A DNA stretch of 64,000 nucleotides from Pseudomonas inefficax (GTDB lineage Bacteria > Pseudomonadota > Gammaproteobacteria > Pseudomonadales > Pseudomonadaceae). Below, piece by piece: positions 34,476-44,085 of this stretch; the first letter of the stretch is position 1; each line of letters opens with the position of its first letter. A model generated the notes under the pieces. That model saw only the letters and a program-made list of their open reading frames with translations, ran no database searches and was not told the origin of the DNA. The position numbers and the translations under genes are program-made. Location: the NCBI RefSeq assembly GCF_900277125.1, contig NZ_OPYN01000123.1, positions 84,912 to 148,911 of the forward strand, read 5' to 3'.

Positions 34476-35795
34476 ATGTTCGATTTCCACCGCAAGTCCG
34501 ATCTGGTCGAAATCCAGCGCAGTCATCAGGCCTTGGCCAGCTTGCAGGCCAAGCTGGCGGCGATCAGCCGCTCCATGGCAATGATCGAGTTCACCCCCGA
34601 CGGCACGATCCTCGATGCCAATGAGCGCTTCTGCCAGGCCATGGGCTACAGCGCCGAGGAGTTGCGCGGCAAGCACCATCGGCTGTTCTGCGACCCGGGC
34701 TACGCGAAAAGCGCCGAATACCAGCAACTGTGGCATGAACTGGGGCAGGGCAAAGCCATCAGCGGTACCTTCGAGCGCATCGACAAGGCCGGCCGCGAGG
34801 TCTGGCTGGAAGCCAGCTACATGCCGGTAATGGACGAACAGCGCCAGGTCACCAGTGTTATCAAGGTGGCATCCGACATCAGCCAGCGGGTGATGGAGGA
34901 GCACGAGAGCGAAAGCCTGCTCAAGGCCATCAGCCGCTCCATGGCGGTGATCGAATTCACCCCGCAAGGCCGGGTGATCAAGGCCAACCAGAACTTCCTC
35001 GACACCATGGGCTATCGCCTGGACGAGGTGGTCGGCCGTCATCACGGGCTGTTCTGCCTGGCGCATGAGCGCGAATCAGCCGACTACCGCGAATTCTGGG
35101 CTTCGCTCAACCGTGGCGAATACCATTCACACCGTTTCGAGCGCGTCGACAAACATGGCCGGACGGTCTATCTGGAGGCTTCCTACAACCCGATCTTCGA
35201 CAGCAAGGGCCGCTTGTACAAGGTAGTGAAGTTCGCCAGCGACATCACCCGCCAGGTCAGCACCCAGCAAAGCGCTGCCGATGCCGCCCATGCCAGTTCG
35301 GTGCAGACCGATGCCTGCGCGCGCAAGGGCACCGAGGTGGTACAGCAGGCGGTACAGGTGATCGAGCAGATTTCCCATGAGCTCAACGACGCGGCACGCA
35401 GCATCGATGCGGTGAGCAAGCAGTCGGATGTGATTGGGCAGATCGTGCTGACCATCCGTGGCATAGCCGATCAGACCAACCTGCTGGCTTTGAACGCGGC
35501 CATCGAGGCGGCCCGCGCTGGCGAGCACGGGCGCGGTTTTGCCGTTGTGGCCGACGAGGTGCGCAACCTGGCGGCGCGAACCAGCAAGGCCACCCTGGAG
35601 ATCGTCGATGTGGTGCGACAGAACCACGACCTGTCGCTGCTGGCCGTGGCCAGCATGCAGTCGAGCCTGAAGCGTACCGGCCATGGTGTGGCGCTGGCCA
35701 ACGAGGCTGGCACGGTGATCATGGAAATTCAGCAGGGTTCACGGCACGTGGTAAACGCCATCAGCCAGATCAGTTCGACGCTGCAATTGCATTGA
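34476..35795 (+). CDS. Soluble PAS-PAS methyl-accepting chemotaxis-type receptor
   Basis: A 439-residue protein with no membrane segment. Two tandem PAS domains, about residues 25-145 and 147-267, are internally repeated ([22 protein letters not shown] and [22 protein letters not shown]). A short signalling domain follows, with the conserved hairpin tip [35 protein letters not shown]. It resembles cytoplasmic Aer/BdlA-type receptors that sense redox or a bound cofactor and talk to CheA/CheW. The start at 34476 follows CAGGAG. Its last 26 bases overlap the convergent BvgS-like kinase gene. Confidence 0.9.
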   Translation: MFDFHRKSDLVEIQRSHQALASLQAKLAAISRSMAMIEFTPDGTILDANERFCQAMGYSAEELRGKHHRLFCDPGYAKSAEYQQLWHELGQGKAISGTFERIDKAGREVWLEASYMPVMDEQRQVTSVIKVASDISQRVMEEHESESLLKAISRSMAVIEFTPQGRVIKANQNFLDTMGYRLDEVVGRHHGLFCLAHERESADYREFWASLNRGEYHSHRFERVDKHGRTVYLEASYNPIFDSKGRLYKVVKFASDITRQVSTQQSAADAAHASSVQTDACARKGTEVVQQAVQVIEQISHELNDAARSIDAVSKQSDVIGQIVLTIRGIADQTNLLALNAAIEAARAGEHGRGFAVVADEVRNLAARTSKATLEIVDVVRQNHDLSLLAVASMQSSLKRTGHGVALANEAGTVIMEIQQGSRHVVNAISQISSTLQLH

Positions 35796-38700
35796 GCGCA
35801 TCGCCCAACTCGTCCAGCAGGGTCTCCAGGCTGGCCTGCAATTGCAGGCGCAGGTCAACCGTCGGCAGGCCTTGCTCGTGGGCCTGTTCGATGGCTTCGC
35901 AATCTTTGACCAGTGTGCGTACCTTGAGCATCTTCGCACCGCCCTTGATCCGGTGAGCCAGGGCACGCACCGCCTCGTCCGGGGCGTCTGCCGCCAATGC
36001 ACGCAAGGTCTCCAGGTCTTCGCTGACGCTTTGGGACAACTGTTCCAGCAAATGTCGAGTCAGTTGTTCATCGTCCTGGGTCAGGTGGCGCAACTCGCCC
36101 AGGTTGAACCCGCTGGCGCGCCGCGCTGGCGGCTGTTGCCGGGGGTTAGCGTGGGGAAGGTGGGTCTTGAGCGTACGCAGGCCAATCGGTTTGAACAGGC
36201 ATTCGTCCATGCCACTGGCCAGGCAGCGGGCACGCTCCTCGGCCTGGGCGTTGGCGGTGACGCCGAGAATGTGGCATGCCGCCAGGCCGCGTTCGCCCTC
36301 CAGGCTGCGGATGCGGCGGGTCAGTTCGTGGCCGTCCATGACCGGCATGCTGCAGTCGGTGATCACCAGGTCGAAGCGCGCGGCCTGCCAGCGTGCCAGT
36401 GCGATTTCCCCGTTCTCTGCCAGCGTAACCCGATGCCCCAGGCTATGCAGTTGCCGCTCCAGTAGCAGCAGGTTGGCGGGGTAGTCGTCGACTACCAGTA
36501 TGTTCAGCGGGCCGCTGCTGTTCTCCAGCACCGGGTCGTGCTGTTCGGCCTGTTCCGGTGTTGAGCAGGCGGGCAGTTGCAGGCTTACCTGCACCTTGGT
36601 GCCAACCCCTTCGACGCTCTGCAAGCTCAAGGTACCGCCCATCAATTCGGCGAGGGTGCGGCTGATGACCAGGCCCAGGCCGGCGCCCTGGCGTGCCCGG
36701 GGGCCGTCGGCCTGGACGAAGGCGTTGAACAGCCGCGCCTGGTCGGCAGGGCTGATGCCGATGCCGGTGTCTCGCACAGTCAGTTCCACTGCCAGGTTGC
36801 CAGTGTCGCTGGGCGAGGGCAGCAGCAGGCTGGCCTGGACTTCACCGCGCTCGGTGAACTTGATGGCGTTGCTGATCAGGTTGGACAAGACCTGCTTGAG
36901 CCGCAGCGGATCAGCCAGCACCCAGACCGGCGAAGTTGGCAGCTCGCTGTGCAAGTGCAGGCCTTTGGCCCGTGCGTTGCCTTCGAACACACGCACGGTG
37001 GCGCGTAGCAGTTCGACCAGGTTGGTGGGCACGGGCTGCAGGGTGATGTGCCCGGATTCGATACGGGAAATGTCGAGAATGTCGCCAATCAGCTCAAGCA
37101 GGCCGATCGCCGAATCGTGGGCGGTCTGCAAGGTCTGGGTGTCGCAGCGGCCGCTGCGGCTGTCTTCCAGGGCCAATTCCAGCAGGCCGATCACGGCATT
37201 CATCGGGGTTCGGATTTCATGGCTCATGGTGGCCAGGAAGGTGCTTTTGGTCTGGCTGGCCTGTTCGGCGTCGTCCTTGGCCTGGCGCAACTGCTCGAGC
37301 AGGCCGCGGCTAAGCGCCAGCTGCGCTTGCAGGGCATGCTGGGCTTCGGTGCGCTGGTTGATCAGCTTGCGCAGGTAGCTGTTCCAGAACACCACCCCGG
37401 CCAGCAACAAGGCCGACAGCACCAGTACCTGCAAGGCCAGGGTACGGTAGTCGCGCCAGGGGCTGTCACTGACCAGGGTGGTGGTGCGCCAGCGGTTGAT
37501 CAACTGGTCCAGCTCTTCGGGTGGGATGCTCAGCAGCGCCTTGTCGAGGATTGCCTGCAACTGCGGCTGGTCCGCGGCCACGGCGAAGGCGGCGATGGCC
37601 GGGTCGTCGTCGAGCACGCTGGCAATGCGCAGGCGGTCCTTGAACACATGGCTGATGTAGTAGGCGGCATTGATGTGGCTGCTCAGGGCGACGTCGGCGG
37701 CACCGTTGGCCACGGCTTCCATCAGGCCGAGCGGGTTGTCCACTTCGACCATTTTGGCCTGCGGGTAGCGTTGTTGCAGCACGGCCCGTTGCGGCGAGCC
37801 GCGCACCACGGCGATGCGCTGGCCATCCAGCTGCATGGCTTGCGCCGGTGATGCATTGTCGCCCCGGGTGACCAGCACCCGTGGGCTGACCAGGTAAGGG
37901 CGGGTATAGCGCATTTTTTTCGAACGGTCCGCGCTATAGCCCAATGCGCCGATCATCTGCGCATCGCCACGCGCCAGGCGCTCGATCATTGCTTGCGCCG
38001 ACGGGCTTTCGACCGGCTTGAAATGCAGCCCGGTGCGCAACGAGATCTGCTTGAGCAACTCGAGGGTGATGCCGCTGGGACGGTGCTGGGTGTCGTTGAA
38101 GGTAAGCGGTGCCAGTGAAGTGTTGACCAGCACGCTGACGCTGGGGTTGGCGGCGATCCAGGCTTCTTCTTCGGCGGTCAGCGCGGTGAGGTGGCGCTGC
38201 AGCAGCAGGCTGGTGTTGCCACTGCTCCAGCGGCGCAGGATATTCAGGCGTTCGCTTTCGCTGATACGCGCCAGCGCCTTGTCGACCAACTGTTGCAGGC
38301 GCGGGTTGTCGCTGGCCATGGCAAAGGCGAACGTGCCGGGGGCAACCTGACAGAAGTGGTCGATCTTCAGTGTGCCCTGGTAACTCTTGCCAATCGCGAA
38401 GTCGGTACTGATGGCGTCGCCCAGGTAGGCGTCTGCCTCGCCCAGTTCGACGGCAGCCAGCCCGGCCAGGGTCGAGCGATACAGGCTCAATTGCGCCTTC
38501 GGGTACAGGCTGCGCACGCTGCTGGCCGGCAGGTAATGATCGACCATGGCCAGGCGCAGGCCGGCGAGGTCGGGGGTGTTCTTCAAGCTGCGCCCCTCGC
38601 GGGTGACGATGACCGGCAGATCGTCGGCGTAGCTCGCACTGAGGCTGAGCTGGGCATCCGCCGCCTCGAAGGCATTGGAGCTGCCGAGCAGGTCGATATG

Positions 38701-39039
38701 GCCGTCGCGTAGCGCAGCGATGGCTTCGTGGCGGCTGTCGAAACGTCGCACTTCGATGCTGATGCCTAGCTGTTCGGCAATGATGCCCGCGTAATCGGCG
38801 CTGAGGCCTTCGTAGTCGCGCTGGCTGACATTGATTTCCAACGGAGGGTAGTCCGGGCGCGAACTGCCCAGCACCAAGTGTTGGCGCCGCTGTAGCCATT
38901 GCCGGTCTTCGTTGGATAGCGTCAGCGGTGCGGCCGCACTGACCGAGCGGGCGAGCAGTTGGCGGGGTTCGCTATCGGCCAACGCGCAGGAATTGGCCAG
39001 GCCGATGGCCAGGAGGGCGCTTGCCAGCAGGCGCTTCAT
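35770..39039 (-). CDS. BvgS-like hybrid sensor kinase with two periplasmic solute-binding domains
   Basis: About 1089 residues. Signal peptide at 1-22, two tandem SBP_bac_3 domains (about 45-265 and 290-515), a membrane segment near 535 ([21 protein letters not shown]), a kinase core with histidine in [22 protein letters not shown] and ATPase motif [15 protein letters not shown], a receiver ([17 protein letters not shown] ... [15 protein letters not shown]) and a C-terminal HPt domain ([13 protein letters not shown]). This is a full unorthodox phosphorelay of the BvgS/EvgS type. The partner is the LuxR-type regulator just upstream, whose stop codon touches this start; a GTG at 39045 is an alternative start. 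Binding domains suggest small polar ligands such as amino acids. Confidence 0.92.
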   Translation of the reverse strand: MKRLLASALLAIGLANSCALADSEPRQLLARSVSAAAPLTLSNEDRQWLQRRQHLVLGSSRPDYPPLEINVSQRDYEGLSADYAGIIAEQLGISIEVRRFDSRHEAIAALRDGHIDLLGSSNAFEAADAQLSLSASYADDLPVIVTREGRSLKNTPDLAGLRLAMVDHYLPASSVRSLYPKAQLSLYRSTLAGLAAVELGEADAYLGDAISTDFAIGKSYQGTLKIDHFCQVAPGTFAFAMASDNPRLQQLVDKALARISESERLNILRRWSSGNTSLLLQRHLTALTAEEEAWIAANPSVSVLVNTSLAPLTFNDTQHRPSGITLELLKQISLRTGLHFKPVESPSAQAMIERLARGDAQMIGALGYSADRSKKMRYTRPYLVSPRVLVTRGDNASPAQAMQLDGQRIAVVRGSPQRAVLQQRYPQAKMVEVDNPLGLMEAVANGAADVALSSHINAAYYISHVFKDRLRIASVLDDDPAIAAFAVAADQPQLQAILDKALLSIPPEELDQLINRWRTTTLVSDSPWRDYRTLALQVLVLSALLLAGVVFWNSYLRKLINQRTEAQHALQAQLALSRGLLEQLRQAKDDAEQASQTKSTFLATMSHEIRTPMNAVIGLLELALEDSRSGRCDTQTLQTAHDSAIGLLELIGDILDISRIESGHITLQPVPTNLVELLRATVRVFEGNARAKGLHLHSELPTSPVWVLADPLRLKQVLSNLISNAIKFTERGEVQASLLLPSPSDTGNLAVELTVRDTGIGISPADQARLFNAFVQADGPRARQGAGLGLVISRTLAELMGGTLSLQSVEGVGTKVQVSLQLPACSTPEQAEQHDPVLENSSGPLNILVVDDYPANLLLLERQLHSLGHRVTLAENGEIALARWQAARFDLVITDCSMPVMDGHELTRRIRSLEGERGLAACHILGVTANAQAEERARCLASGMDECLFKPIGLRTLKTHLPHANPRQQPPARRASGFNLGELRHLTQDDEQLTRHLLEQLSQSVSEDLETLRALAADAPDEAVRALAHRIKGGAKMLKVRTLVKDCEAIEQAHEQGLPTVDLRLQLQASLETLLDELGDALNAIAASN

Positions 39040-39044
39040 CGCCA

Positions 39045-39656
39045 CTAGACGTTGTTGCGCTTGGCCAGGTCGACCATTTCAACCAGCGATTCGGTCTTGA
39101 GCTTTTCCATGATGCGGCCCCGGTAGGTGCTGATGGTCTTGGCGCTGAGGTTCATGCAGATGCCGATATTCTTGTTGTTCTCGCCGCGCGCCAGGCGCCG
39201 CAGTACTTCCATTTCCCGGTTGGACAGGTTGCCCAGGCGATCTTGCTCGCTTCCCAGCGAGTTGCTGTTGACCGACATCTGCGGGAAGGTCGAGTAGCCC
39301 TTGACCAGGGCCTTCATGGCAAACACCACCGCGTCGAGGTCTTCTCCCTTGGTGACGAAACCGCCGATACCGGCATCCAGGCAGCGCCGCACGTACAGGT
39401 CGGAGGCCTGGCCGGTCAACACCATGATCTTGGGGGGCGACTCCAGGCATTGCAGGCGCTTGATCACTTCCATGCCATCCAGGCCGGGCAGGCCGATGTC
39501 GAGAATCACCACATCCGGTCGCAGCTCACGGGCCACCTGAGCCACCTCGCTGCCATTGCCGAGTTGGCCGACGACCTCGAAGCGCTCGTTTTCGAGCAAC
39601 ATTTTCAAGGAAAGTCGCACGATTGGATGGTCATCGACGATCAGCACGGTAGTCAT
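39045..39656 (-). CDS. BvgA/EvgA-like LuxR-family response regulator
   Basis: A 203-residue regulator. Receiver at residues 1-120 with the acceptor in DVVILDIGLPGLDGMEV and a conserved lysine in GFVTKGEDL; LuxR-type helix-turn-helix at about 140-200 (LSNREMEVLRRLARGENNKNIGICMNLSAKTISTYRGRIMEKL). It is the first gene of a two-gene unit with the BvgS-like kinase and its obvious partner. CAGGAG lies about eight bases before the ATG. Targets are unknown. Confidence 0.92.
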   Translation of the reverse strand: MTTVLIVDDHPIVRLSLKMLLENERFEVVGQLGNGSEVAQVARELRPDVVILDIGLPGLDGMEVIKRLQCLESPPKIMVLTGQASDLYVRRCLDAGIGGFVTKGEDLDAVVFAMKALVKGYSTFPQMSVNSNSLGSEQDRLGNLSNREMEVLRRLARGENNKNIGICMNLSAKTISTYRGRIMEKLKTESLVEMVDLAKRNNV

Positions 39657-39875
39657 GAAGAAACTCCTGTCAGGATGTGGTCCGCTTCCTGGATCACTCA
39701 GGAATACGTCTGCAAGTGGGGTTATCGGAAGCGCTGCAAGATACGACCATTCCCGGAATTTGGTAATGCCGAGTATATAAGTGTTGAAAGTCTCTGTGCT
39801 TATTGTTGAAAAATCCTACAAAAAACGGGAAGACATCGCCCTGGCAAAGCGACAATGTCTGTTTTGTGAATTAGC

Positions 39876-40118
39876 TTATGCGCAGGCGGAGTGCGATTTG
39901 TTCACGCGCTGGGTCGAGGCGGGGTTGTTGGCCAACGCCTGGCCGACCCGTGTCGGGCGTGCTACCAGCTGGCCGGTGCAGTTCGGGCAGCGGCCGTGGA
40001 AACGGGTTTCGGCACAAGTGCGGCAAAAAGTGCATTCAAAGGAGCAGATCAGCGCATCGGGGCTGTCGCCCGGCAGGTCGGTATCGCAGCACTCGCAGTT
40101 TGGGCGTAGGTCCAGCAT
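39876..40118 (-). CDS. DUF1272 zinc-finger-like small protein
   Basis: An 80-residue protein with eight cysteines in paired arrangements (NCECCDTDLPG, ICSFECTFCRTCAE, GRCPNC), matching the DUF1272 family and suggesting a structural zinc site. AGGAGT lies close to the ATG. Function is unknown. It lies downstream of cobM on the same strand, after 66 bases. The gap on its other side (39657-39875) is AT-rich and shows no gene. Confidence 0.85.
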   Translation of the reverse strand: MLDLRPNCECCDTDLPGDSPDALICSFECTFCRTCAETRFHGRCPNCTGQLVARPTRVGQALANNPASTQRVNKSHSACA

Positions 40119-40184
40119 GGGCGTGACTCCTGTTTGCAGGCGGGAAACCGGAGTCTGCTACGCCCGCAGCGAACCTGGCAATGC

Positions 40185-40937
40185 TCAGTCGCCAGGGCGA
40201 TACAGGTGGGCGTGCCCGGCGCGGTACAACGCCGACTCGGCAAACGGTGTGTCGCCCAGCACATGGCCCACCAGGATTAGCGCCGTGCGCCGGAAGTCCT
40301 TGGCCGCGACGCGTTCGACGATATCGCCGAGGGTACCGCGCACCCAGTCCTGGTCTGGCCAGGTGGCGCGATGCACCACCGCCACCGGGCAGTGCGCGCC
40401 ATAGTGCGGCAACAGCTCTTCGACGATTCGCGACAGGTGCTTGACCCCCAGGTGAATCGCCAGGGTGCTGCCGTGGCGCGCCAGCTCGCCCAGTTGCTCG
40501 CCGGGCGGCATCGGCGAACTGTCGCCGTAGCGGGTGAGGATGACGGTCTGCGCTACCTGGGGCAGGGTCAGTTCGCAGCCGAGCAGGGCGGCGCTGGCCG
40601 CCGTGGCGGTGACCCCGGGGATGATCTGGTAATCGATGCCCAGCGCCTGCAGGTGGCGGATCTGCTCGCCGATGGCGCCGTACAGGCTGGGGTCGCCACT
40701 GTGTACCCGGGCCACATCCTGGCCTCGTTCATGCGCGCTGCGCATGGCGGCAATGATCTGTTCCAGGTGCAGTTCGGCGCTGTTGATCACGGTCTCGGCC
40801 TGGTGCCCCTCGAGCACGGCGGCCGGCACCAGCGAACCGGCATAGATGATCACCGGGCACTGGCGGATCAGCCGTTGGCCCTTGACCGTGATCAGTTCCG
40901 GGTCGCCGGGGCCGGCGCCGATGAAGTAGACCGTCAT
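40185..40937 (-). CDS. cobM: Precorrin-4 C11-methyltransferase
   Basis: A 250-residue S-adenosylmethionine-dependent methyltransferase of aerobic cobalamin synthesis, converting precorrin-4 to precorrin-5. Motifs are typical: VYFIGAGPGDPELITVKGQRLI at the N-terminus, YAGSLVP, ARVHSGDPSLYGAIGEQ and IPGVTATAASAALLGCELTLPQVAQTVILTR. It is the last gene of the cbtB-cbtA-cobE-cobM unit, 36 bases after cobE, and is expected to fall under the upstream cobalamin riboswitch. Confidence 0.95.
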   Translation of the reverse strand: MTVYFIGAGPGDPELITVKGQRLIRQCPVIIYAGSLVPAAVLEGHQAETVINSAELHLEQIIAAMRSAHERGQDVARVHSGDPSLYGAIGEQIRHLQALGIDYQIIPGVTATAASAALLGCELTLPQVAQTVILTRYGDSSPMPPGEQLGELARHGSTLAIHLGVKHLSRIVEELLPHYGAHCPVAVVHRATWPDQDWVRGTLGDIVERVAAKDFRRTALILVGHVLGDTPFAESALYRAGHAHLYRPGD

Positions 40938-40973
40938 GGAAAGTCCTTGCGAGAAAGAGGGGGGAGGAAGCGT

Positions 40974-41360
40974 TCAACAGGCCAGGGCGAGGGTAGCCGG
41001 GCCCAGTACCTGGCGTTTCAGCAGCAACCTGGCAGTGCCAGCCCGCTGGCAGGCCAGGGCCAGTGCCGCACTCTCTGCCACACCCCAGCAGCCGCTGTGA
41101 GCATGGGCCGTGGCGGAGCGGTGGCTGAGCTGGGGTTCGTAAGGTTGCAACTGCGCGGTATCGTACAGTACCAAGGGCAGGTCGAGGCGCTCAGCCAATT
41201 GCTGCAAACCGGGTTCGTCGGCCTTCAGGCTGATGCTGGCGATGCCTTGCAGGTCGGCCAACGCCAGGCCCTGGTTGGCCAGGGCCTGGCGTAGCAATGT
41301 TTCCAGCGTATCCGCCGGGCAACCTCGGCGGCAGCCGAAGCCAGCGTAAAAGGCAGGCAT
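40974..41360 (-). CDS. cobE: Cobalamin biosynthesis protein CobE (CbiG C-terminal-like)
   Basis: A 128-residue protein. The N-terminus MPAFYAGFGCRRGCPADTLETLLRQAL and the ISLKADEPGLQQLAERLDLPL segment are characteristic of CobE/CbiG C-terminal domains, which act in corrin ring contraction-stage chemistry; the exact role of CobE is not settled. Its ATG shares a base with the cbtA stop codon (TGATG), so translation is coupled. The frame is open far upstream through cbtA, but the ATG at 41360 gives the conserved N-terminus. Confidence 0.88.
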   Translation of the reverse strand: MPAFYAGFGCRRGCPADTLETLLRQALANQGLALADLQGIASISLKADEPGLQQLAERLDLPLVLYDTAQLQPYEPQLSHRSATAHAHSGCWGVAESAALALACQRAGTARLLLKRQVLGPATLALAC

Positions 41361-42046
41361 CAGGCCTGGCTGGAGCGCCGGAACAGCCAGGCGCTGAGCA
41401 GGCCCAGGGCCAGCCAGAAGGCAGCGTTGGTCAGCCAGGAGGCCACTTTGAACTGGGTTTCCAACGCTGCGGGGGCCAGGCTTTCGTGCACCTCGGGTTG
41501 CGGCGCACCGATCACATGGGGAATGACCAGCAGCACGGCGCCCAGCGCCTTGAGCAACCAGTGGCGGGCGAACACCAGCAGGGCGAGGCCCAGCGCGGTG
41601 GCGCTGGCGGTGCCGACCCACCACGCCTGGCGTTGCCCCAGGTCGGCGGCGGCAGTACCTGGCAGTTCCGGCGGCAGGCCCAGGGTCGGGGCCAGGCAGA
41701 ACACAGCGAAGCCGGCCAGGCCCCACAGTGCACCGGTGCCGGCACGCTTGGGTTCGCGCAGGCTGTACAGGGCGGTGAGGATCAGGGCGAAGCCGACCGC
41801 GACTACAAGGTTGCCGCCGGTGGTGGATAGCACCCGCTGCCAGCCATCTTCCGGCGACCAGGCTTCGGGGCTGTGTTCATGGGCTGCCACTTCGCCGGCA
41901 TGCTCGTGCTGGCCGACCGGGGCTGCGGATTCGTAGGTTTCTGCCTCGAGAATCAGCGGGGCGACCCAGAAGCTTTGCAGCAAGGTCAGCAGCAAGGCCG
42001 CCAGCAACCCGCTGAAGCCCGCGGTACGGGCAATGCGTGTGATCAT
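41360..42046 (-). CDS. cbtA: Cobalt transporter subunit CbtA
   Basis: A 228-residue inner-membrane protein with five to six hydrophobic helices. After the first helix comes a His-rich loop (GQHEHAGEVAAHEHSPEAW), as expected for metal capture. The family is defined by co-occurrence with CbtB and cobalamin riboswitches, and it is predicted to import cobalt. It lies 9 bases after cbtB and overlaps the cobE start by one base. Confidence 0.92.
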   Translation of the reverse strand: MITRIARTAGFSGLLAALLLTLLQSFWVAPLILEAETYESAAPVGQHEHAGEVAAHEHSPEAWSPEDGWQRVLSTTGGNLVVAVGFALILTALYSLREPKRAGTGALWGLAGFAVFCLAPTLGLPPELPGTAAADLGQRQAWWVGTASATALGLALLVFARHWLLKALGAVLLVIPHVIGAPQPEVHESLAPAALETQFKVASWLTNAAFWLALGLLSAWLFRRSSQA

Positions 42047-42055
42047 CGGGCGTAC

Positions 42056-42244
42056 TCAGTGGCAGGGGAAGGCGGCGCTGTGGCGGGTGTCGTGGGCGGC
42101 ATTGTGCACGGCCTCGATGTGCGAGAAGCCAGCGAAGTACACCAGGCACAAGCCCAGCAGGCTGGCGCCGACGGCGATGACGACACGCTGGCTGAGGGTA
42201 ACGGGGGTAGTAATGCTGTGTTGCTTGGCGCTGGTGACGGGCAT
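42056..42244 (-). CDS. cbtB: Cobalt transporter subunit CbtB
   Basis: A 62-residue protein with one membrane helix (VVIAVGASLLGLCLVYFAGF) and a C-terminal metal-binding tail rich in histidine ending in cysteine and histidine (HIEAVHNAAHDTRHSAAFPCH). This is the classic CbtB form. GAGGA precedes the ATG at 42244; an in-frame extension upstream runs into the riboswitch expression platform and is rejected. It is the first gene of the riboswitch-controlled operon. Confidence 0.92.
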   Translation of the reverse strand: MPVTSAKQHSITTPVTLSQRVVIAVGASLLGLCLVYFAGFSHIEAVHNAAHDTRHSAAFPCH

Positions 42245-42350
42245 GACGCGTTCCTCTGCTTTTTGTGGGCAACGGGCAAGCGCGGCAGCCCCGAGCGTGG
42301 CAGCCCAGGGGAATGCAACAGCGCCCGCCCACCGCGGGGTGTTCATGAAC

Positions 42351-42549
42351 GCCAGGCCGGTCTCCGGGCTTGCGAGGAGGAGCCAGGCTCCTGGAAGGCG
42401 TCACCTTCCCATGCCGGGTGATCGGGCACAGTGGTACAGACGCTTCGCTCGCTTACCGTTGCGGGGGCAGCACCGGCCTTGTCCGGCCCAGCTGGAGGGC
42501 CTGCGACGCACCGGTTTCCCGTTTCACCCCCATTGGGGGCACCTGAACG
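42351..42549 (-). promoter_or_regulatory. Cobalamin (AdoCbl) riboswitch
   Basis: On the minus strand the conserved boxes appear in order: GGTGCC, GAAACGGGAA-CCGGTG, then GCTGCCCCCGCAACGGTAAG (the B12 box) and AGCCCGGAGACCGGCC near the 3' end. It lies about 107 bases before cbtB. The leader between it and the cbtB ATG has GC-rich hairpins but no clear T-run, which favours control of translation start. It should shut off cobalt uptake and cobE-cobM when cobalamin is plentiful. Confidence 0.95.
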
Positions 42550-42830
42550 TGAGGCATAAGGAGAGCATGGGGCGGGGCTGCCGTCAATTGCCAGAATCGA
42601 GTTTGCCGGCGCCTCGGGTGCCGGTGTTCGCGGCTAAAGCCTACACAGGTACAGCGTTGCTCTCGAGGTTGTCGCTGTACTTGTGGGAGCGGCCTTGTGT
42701 CGCGAAAGGGCCGCAAAGCGGCCCCAGGATTGATGCGCGACAGTTGAAATTGCTGGGGCTGCTTTGCAGCCCTTTCGCGACACAAGGCCGCTCCCACAGG
42801 GATTGTGAAGCGGACGCAAAGCTCTCCCGG
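42550..42830. repeat. REP region upstream of the cobalamin riboswitch
   Basis: A REP fragment at about 42612-42642 and an inverted REP pair at 42683-42799. The pair, including its spacer, is almost identical to that at 30540-30657. The riboswitch promoter should lie near 42550-42600. No gene is seen. Confidence 0.8.
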
Positions 42831-43310
42831 TCAGCCCCGGGCAAACGCCGCCAGCTTGTCCCCATCCAGCCGGTAACGCACCCACTCATCCTGCGGCTCG
42901 GCACCCAGCTTCTGGTAAAAGCCGATCGCCGGCTCGTTCCAGTCCAGCACGCTCCATTCCAGCCGACCACACTTGTTCGCCACCGCCTCGCGGGCAATGT
43001 GCTGCAGCAACTGCCGGCCGGCGCCGTCGCCGCGTTGCTCAGGAGTGATGTACAGGTCTTCCAGGTAGATACCGTTGCGGCCTAGCCAGGTCGAGTAGCT
43101 GTAGAAATACACGGCAAAGCCGATTGCCTGGCCATCGCGTTCGCAAATCAGGCTGTGCACGGTGCTGCCCTCGCCGAAAAGGCTGTGCTCGATATCGGCA
43201 ACGCTGGCGATTACCTCGTGGCGGGCGCGTTCGTACTCGGCCAGTTCGGTGATGAAGGCCAGGATCTGCTCGGCATCGTTGCGAACGGCAGGGCGAATGG
43301 TGAGGCTCAT
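42831..43310 (-). CDS. GNAT family N-acetyltransferase
   Basis: A 159-residue acetyltransferase of the Gcn5 fold. The acetyl-CoA site is visible as LYITPEQRGDGAGRQLLQHIAREAV, followed by LDWNEPAIGFYQKLGA. The IYLEDLYITPEQRG segment and length resemble spermidine/diamine acetyltransferase-like members, but the substrate is not certain. AAGGAA lies before the ATG at 43310. The in-frame extension to 43364 lacks a ribosome site. Confidence 0.88.
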   Translation of the reverse strand: MSLTIRPAVRNDAEQILAFITELAEYERARHEVIASVADIEHSLFGEGSTVHSLICERDGQAIGFAVYFYSYSTWLGRNGIYLEDLYITPEQRGDGAGRQLLQHIAREAVANKCGRLEWSVLDWNEPAIGFYQKLGAEPQDEWVRYRLDGDKLAAFARG

Positions 43311-43434
43311 GGTGACGGCTTCCTTGGTCTGGGGGTAGCGGTACAGCGAGGTGTATCTACACAATTTAGTAAAACTGTACCGGTTGTAGAGGAGGGGACT
43401 CCGTTAGTGTGACAGCACCCATAACGAAAGTGGA

Positions 43435-44064
43435 ATGCCTGCCATGCTTGCCTCTGCCGACCTGCTGACCGCCTTCGTGCTGTTCGCCTTCGTGTCTTCC
43501 ATCACTCCTGGCCCCAACAACACCATGCTGTTGGCCTCGGGTGTCAACTTCGGCGTGCGCCGCTCCATTCCCCATGCCATGGGTATCAGCGTCGGTTTCA
43601 TGGTCATGGTGCTGGCCGTTGGCTTGGGCCTGGGGGAGGTGTTCAAGGCCTGGCCGATGCTGTACACGGTATTGCGCTACACCGGCGCCGCCTACCTGCT
43701 GTACCTGGCCTGGAAAATCGCCACCTCCGGGCCGGTCGGCACTGCTTCGTCCAGTGCCCGCAAACCGCTGGGCTTCTGGGGCGCGGCGGCATTCCAGTGG
43801 GTCAACCCCAAGGCCTGGGTGATGGCAGTGGGGGCAATCACCACCTACACGCCGGCGCAAGGCTATGTGACCAACGTCATTGTCATTGCCGCCTTGTTCG
43901 CCCTGGTCAACCTGCCGAGCGTCGGGGTGTGGGTGATGTTTGGCAGTGCCCTGCGCAACCTGTTGCAGAACCCGCGCTGGCTGATGCTGTTCAATGTCCT
44001 GATGGCCCTGTTGCTGGTGATTTCACTGTACCCGCTGCTGTTTGTAGAATCGGCATTTTCCTGA
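43435..44064 (+). CDS. LysE family translocator
   Basis: A 209-residue inner-membrane exporter of the LysE/RhtB family, with SSITPGPNNTMLLASGVNFGVRRS near the N-terminus and FQWVNPKAWVMAVGAITTY in the middle, and about six hydrophobic segments. It is a distinct paralogue of the LysE protein at 3668. The start may be the ATG at 43435 or the in-frame ATG three codons later. The substrate is unknown. The hydrolase gene begins 21 bases after it. Confidence 0.9.
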   Translation: MPAMLASADLLTAFVLFAFVSSITPGPNNTMLLASGVNFGVRRSIPHAMGISVGFMVMVLAVGLGLGEVFKAWPMLYTVLRYTGAAYLLYLAWKIATSGPVGTASSSARKPLGFWGAAAFQWVNPKAWVMAVGAITTYTPAQGYVTNVIVIAALFALVNLPSVGVWVMFGSALRNLLQNPRWLMLFNVLMALLLVISLYPLLFVESAFS

Positions 44065-44085
44065 CCCCGCGAGTACAGTAAGCCG

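Noticed and set aside
39657..39875. AT-rich gap upstream of the BvgA-like regulator gene
   Set aside because: Checked for a small RNA or tRNA. No cloverleaf, no clear promoter-terminator pair and no convincing short gene.
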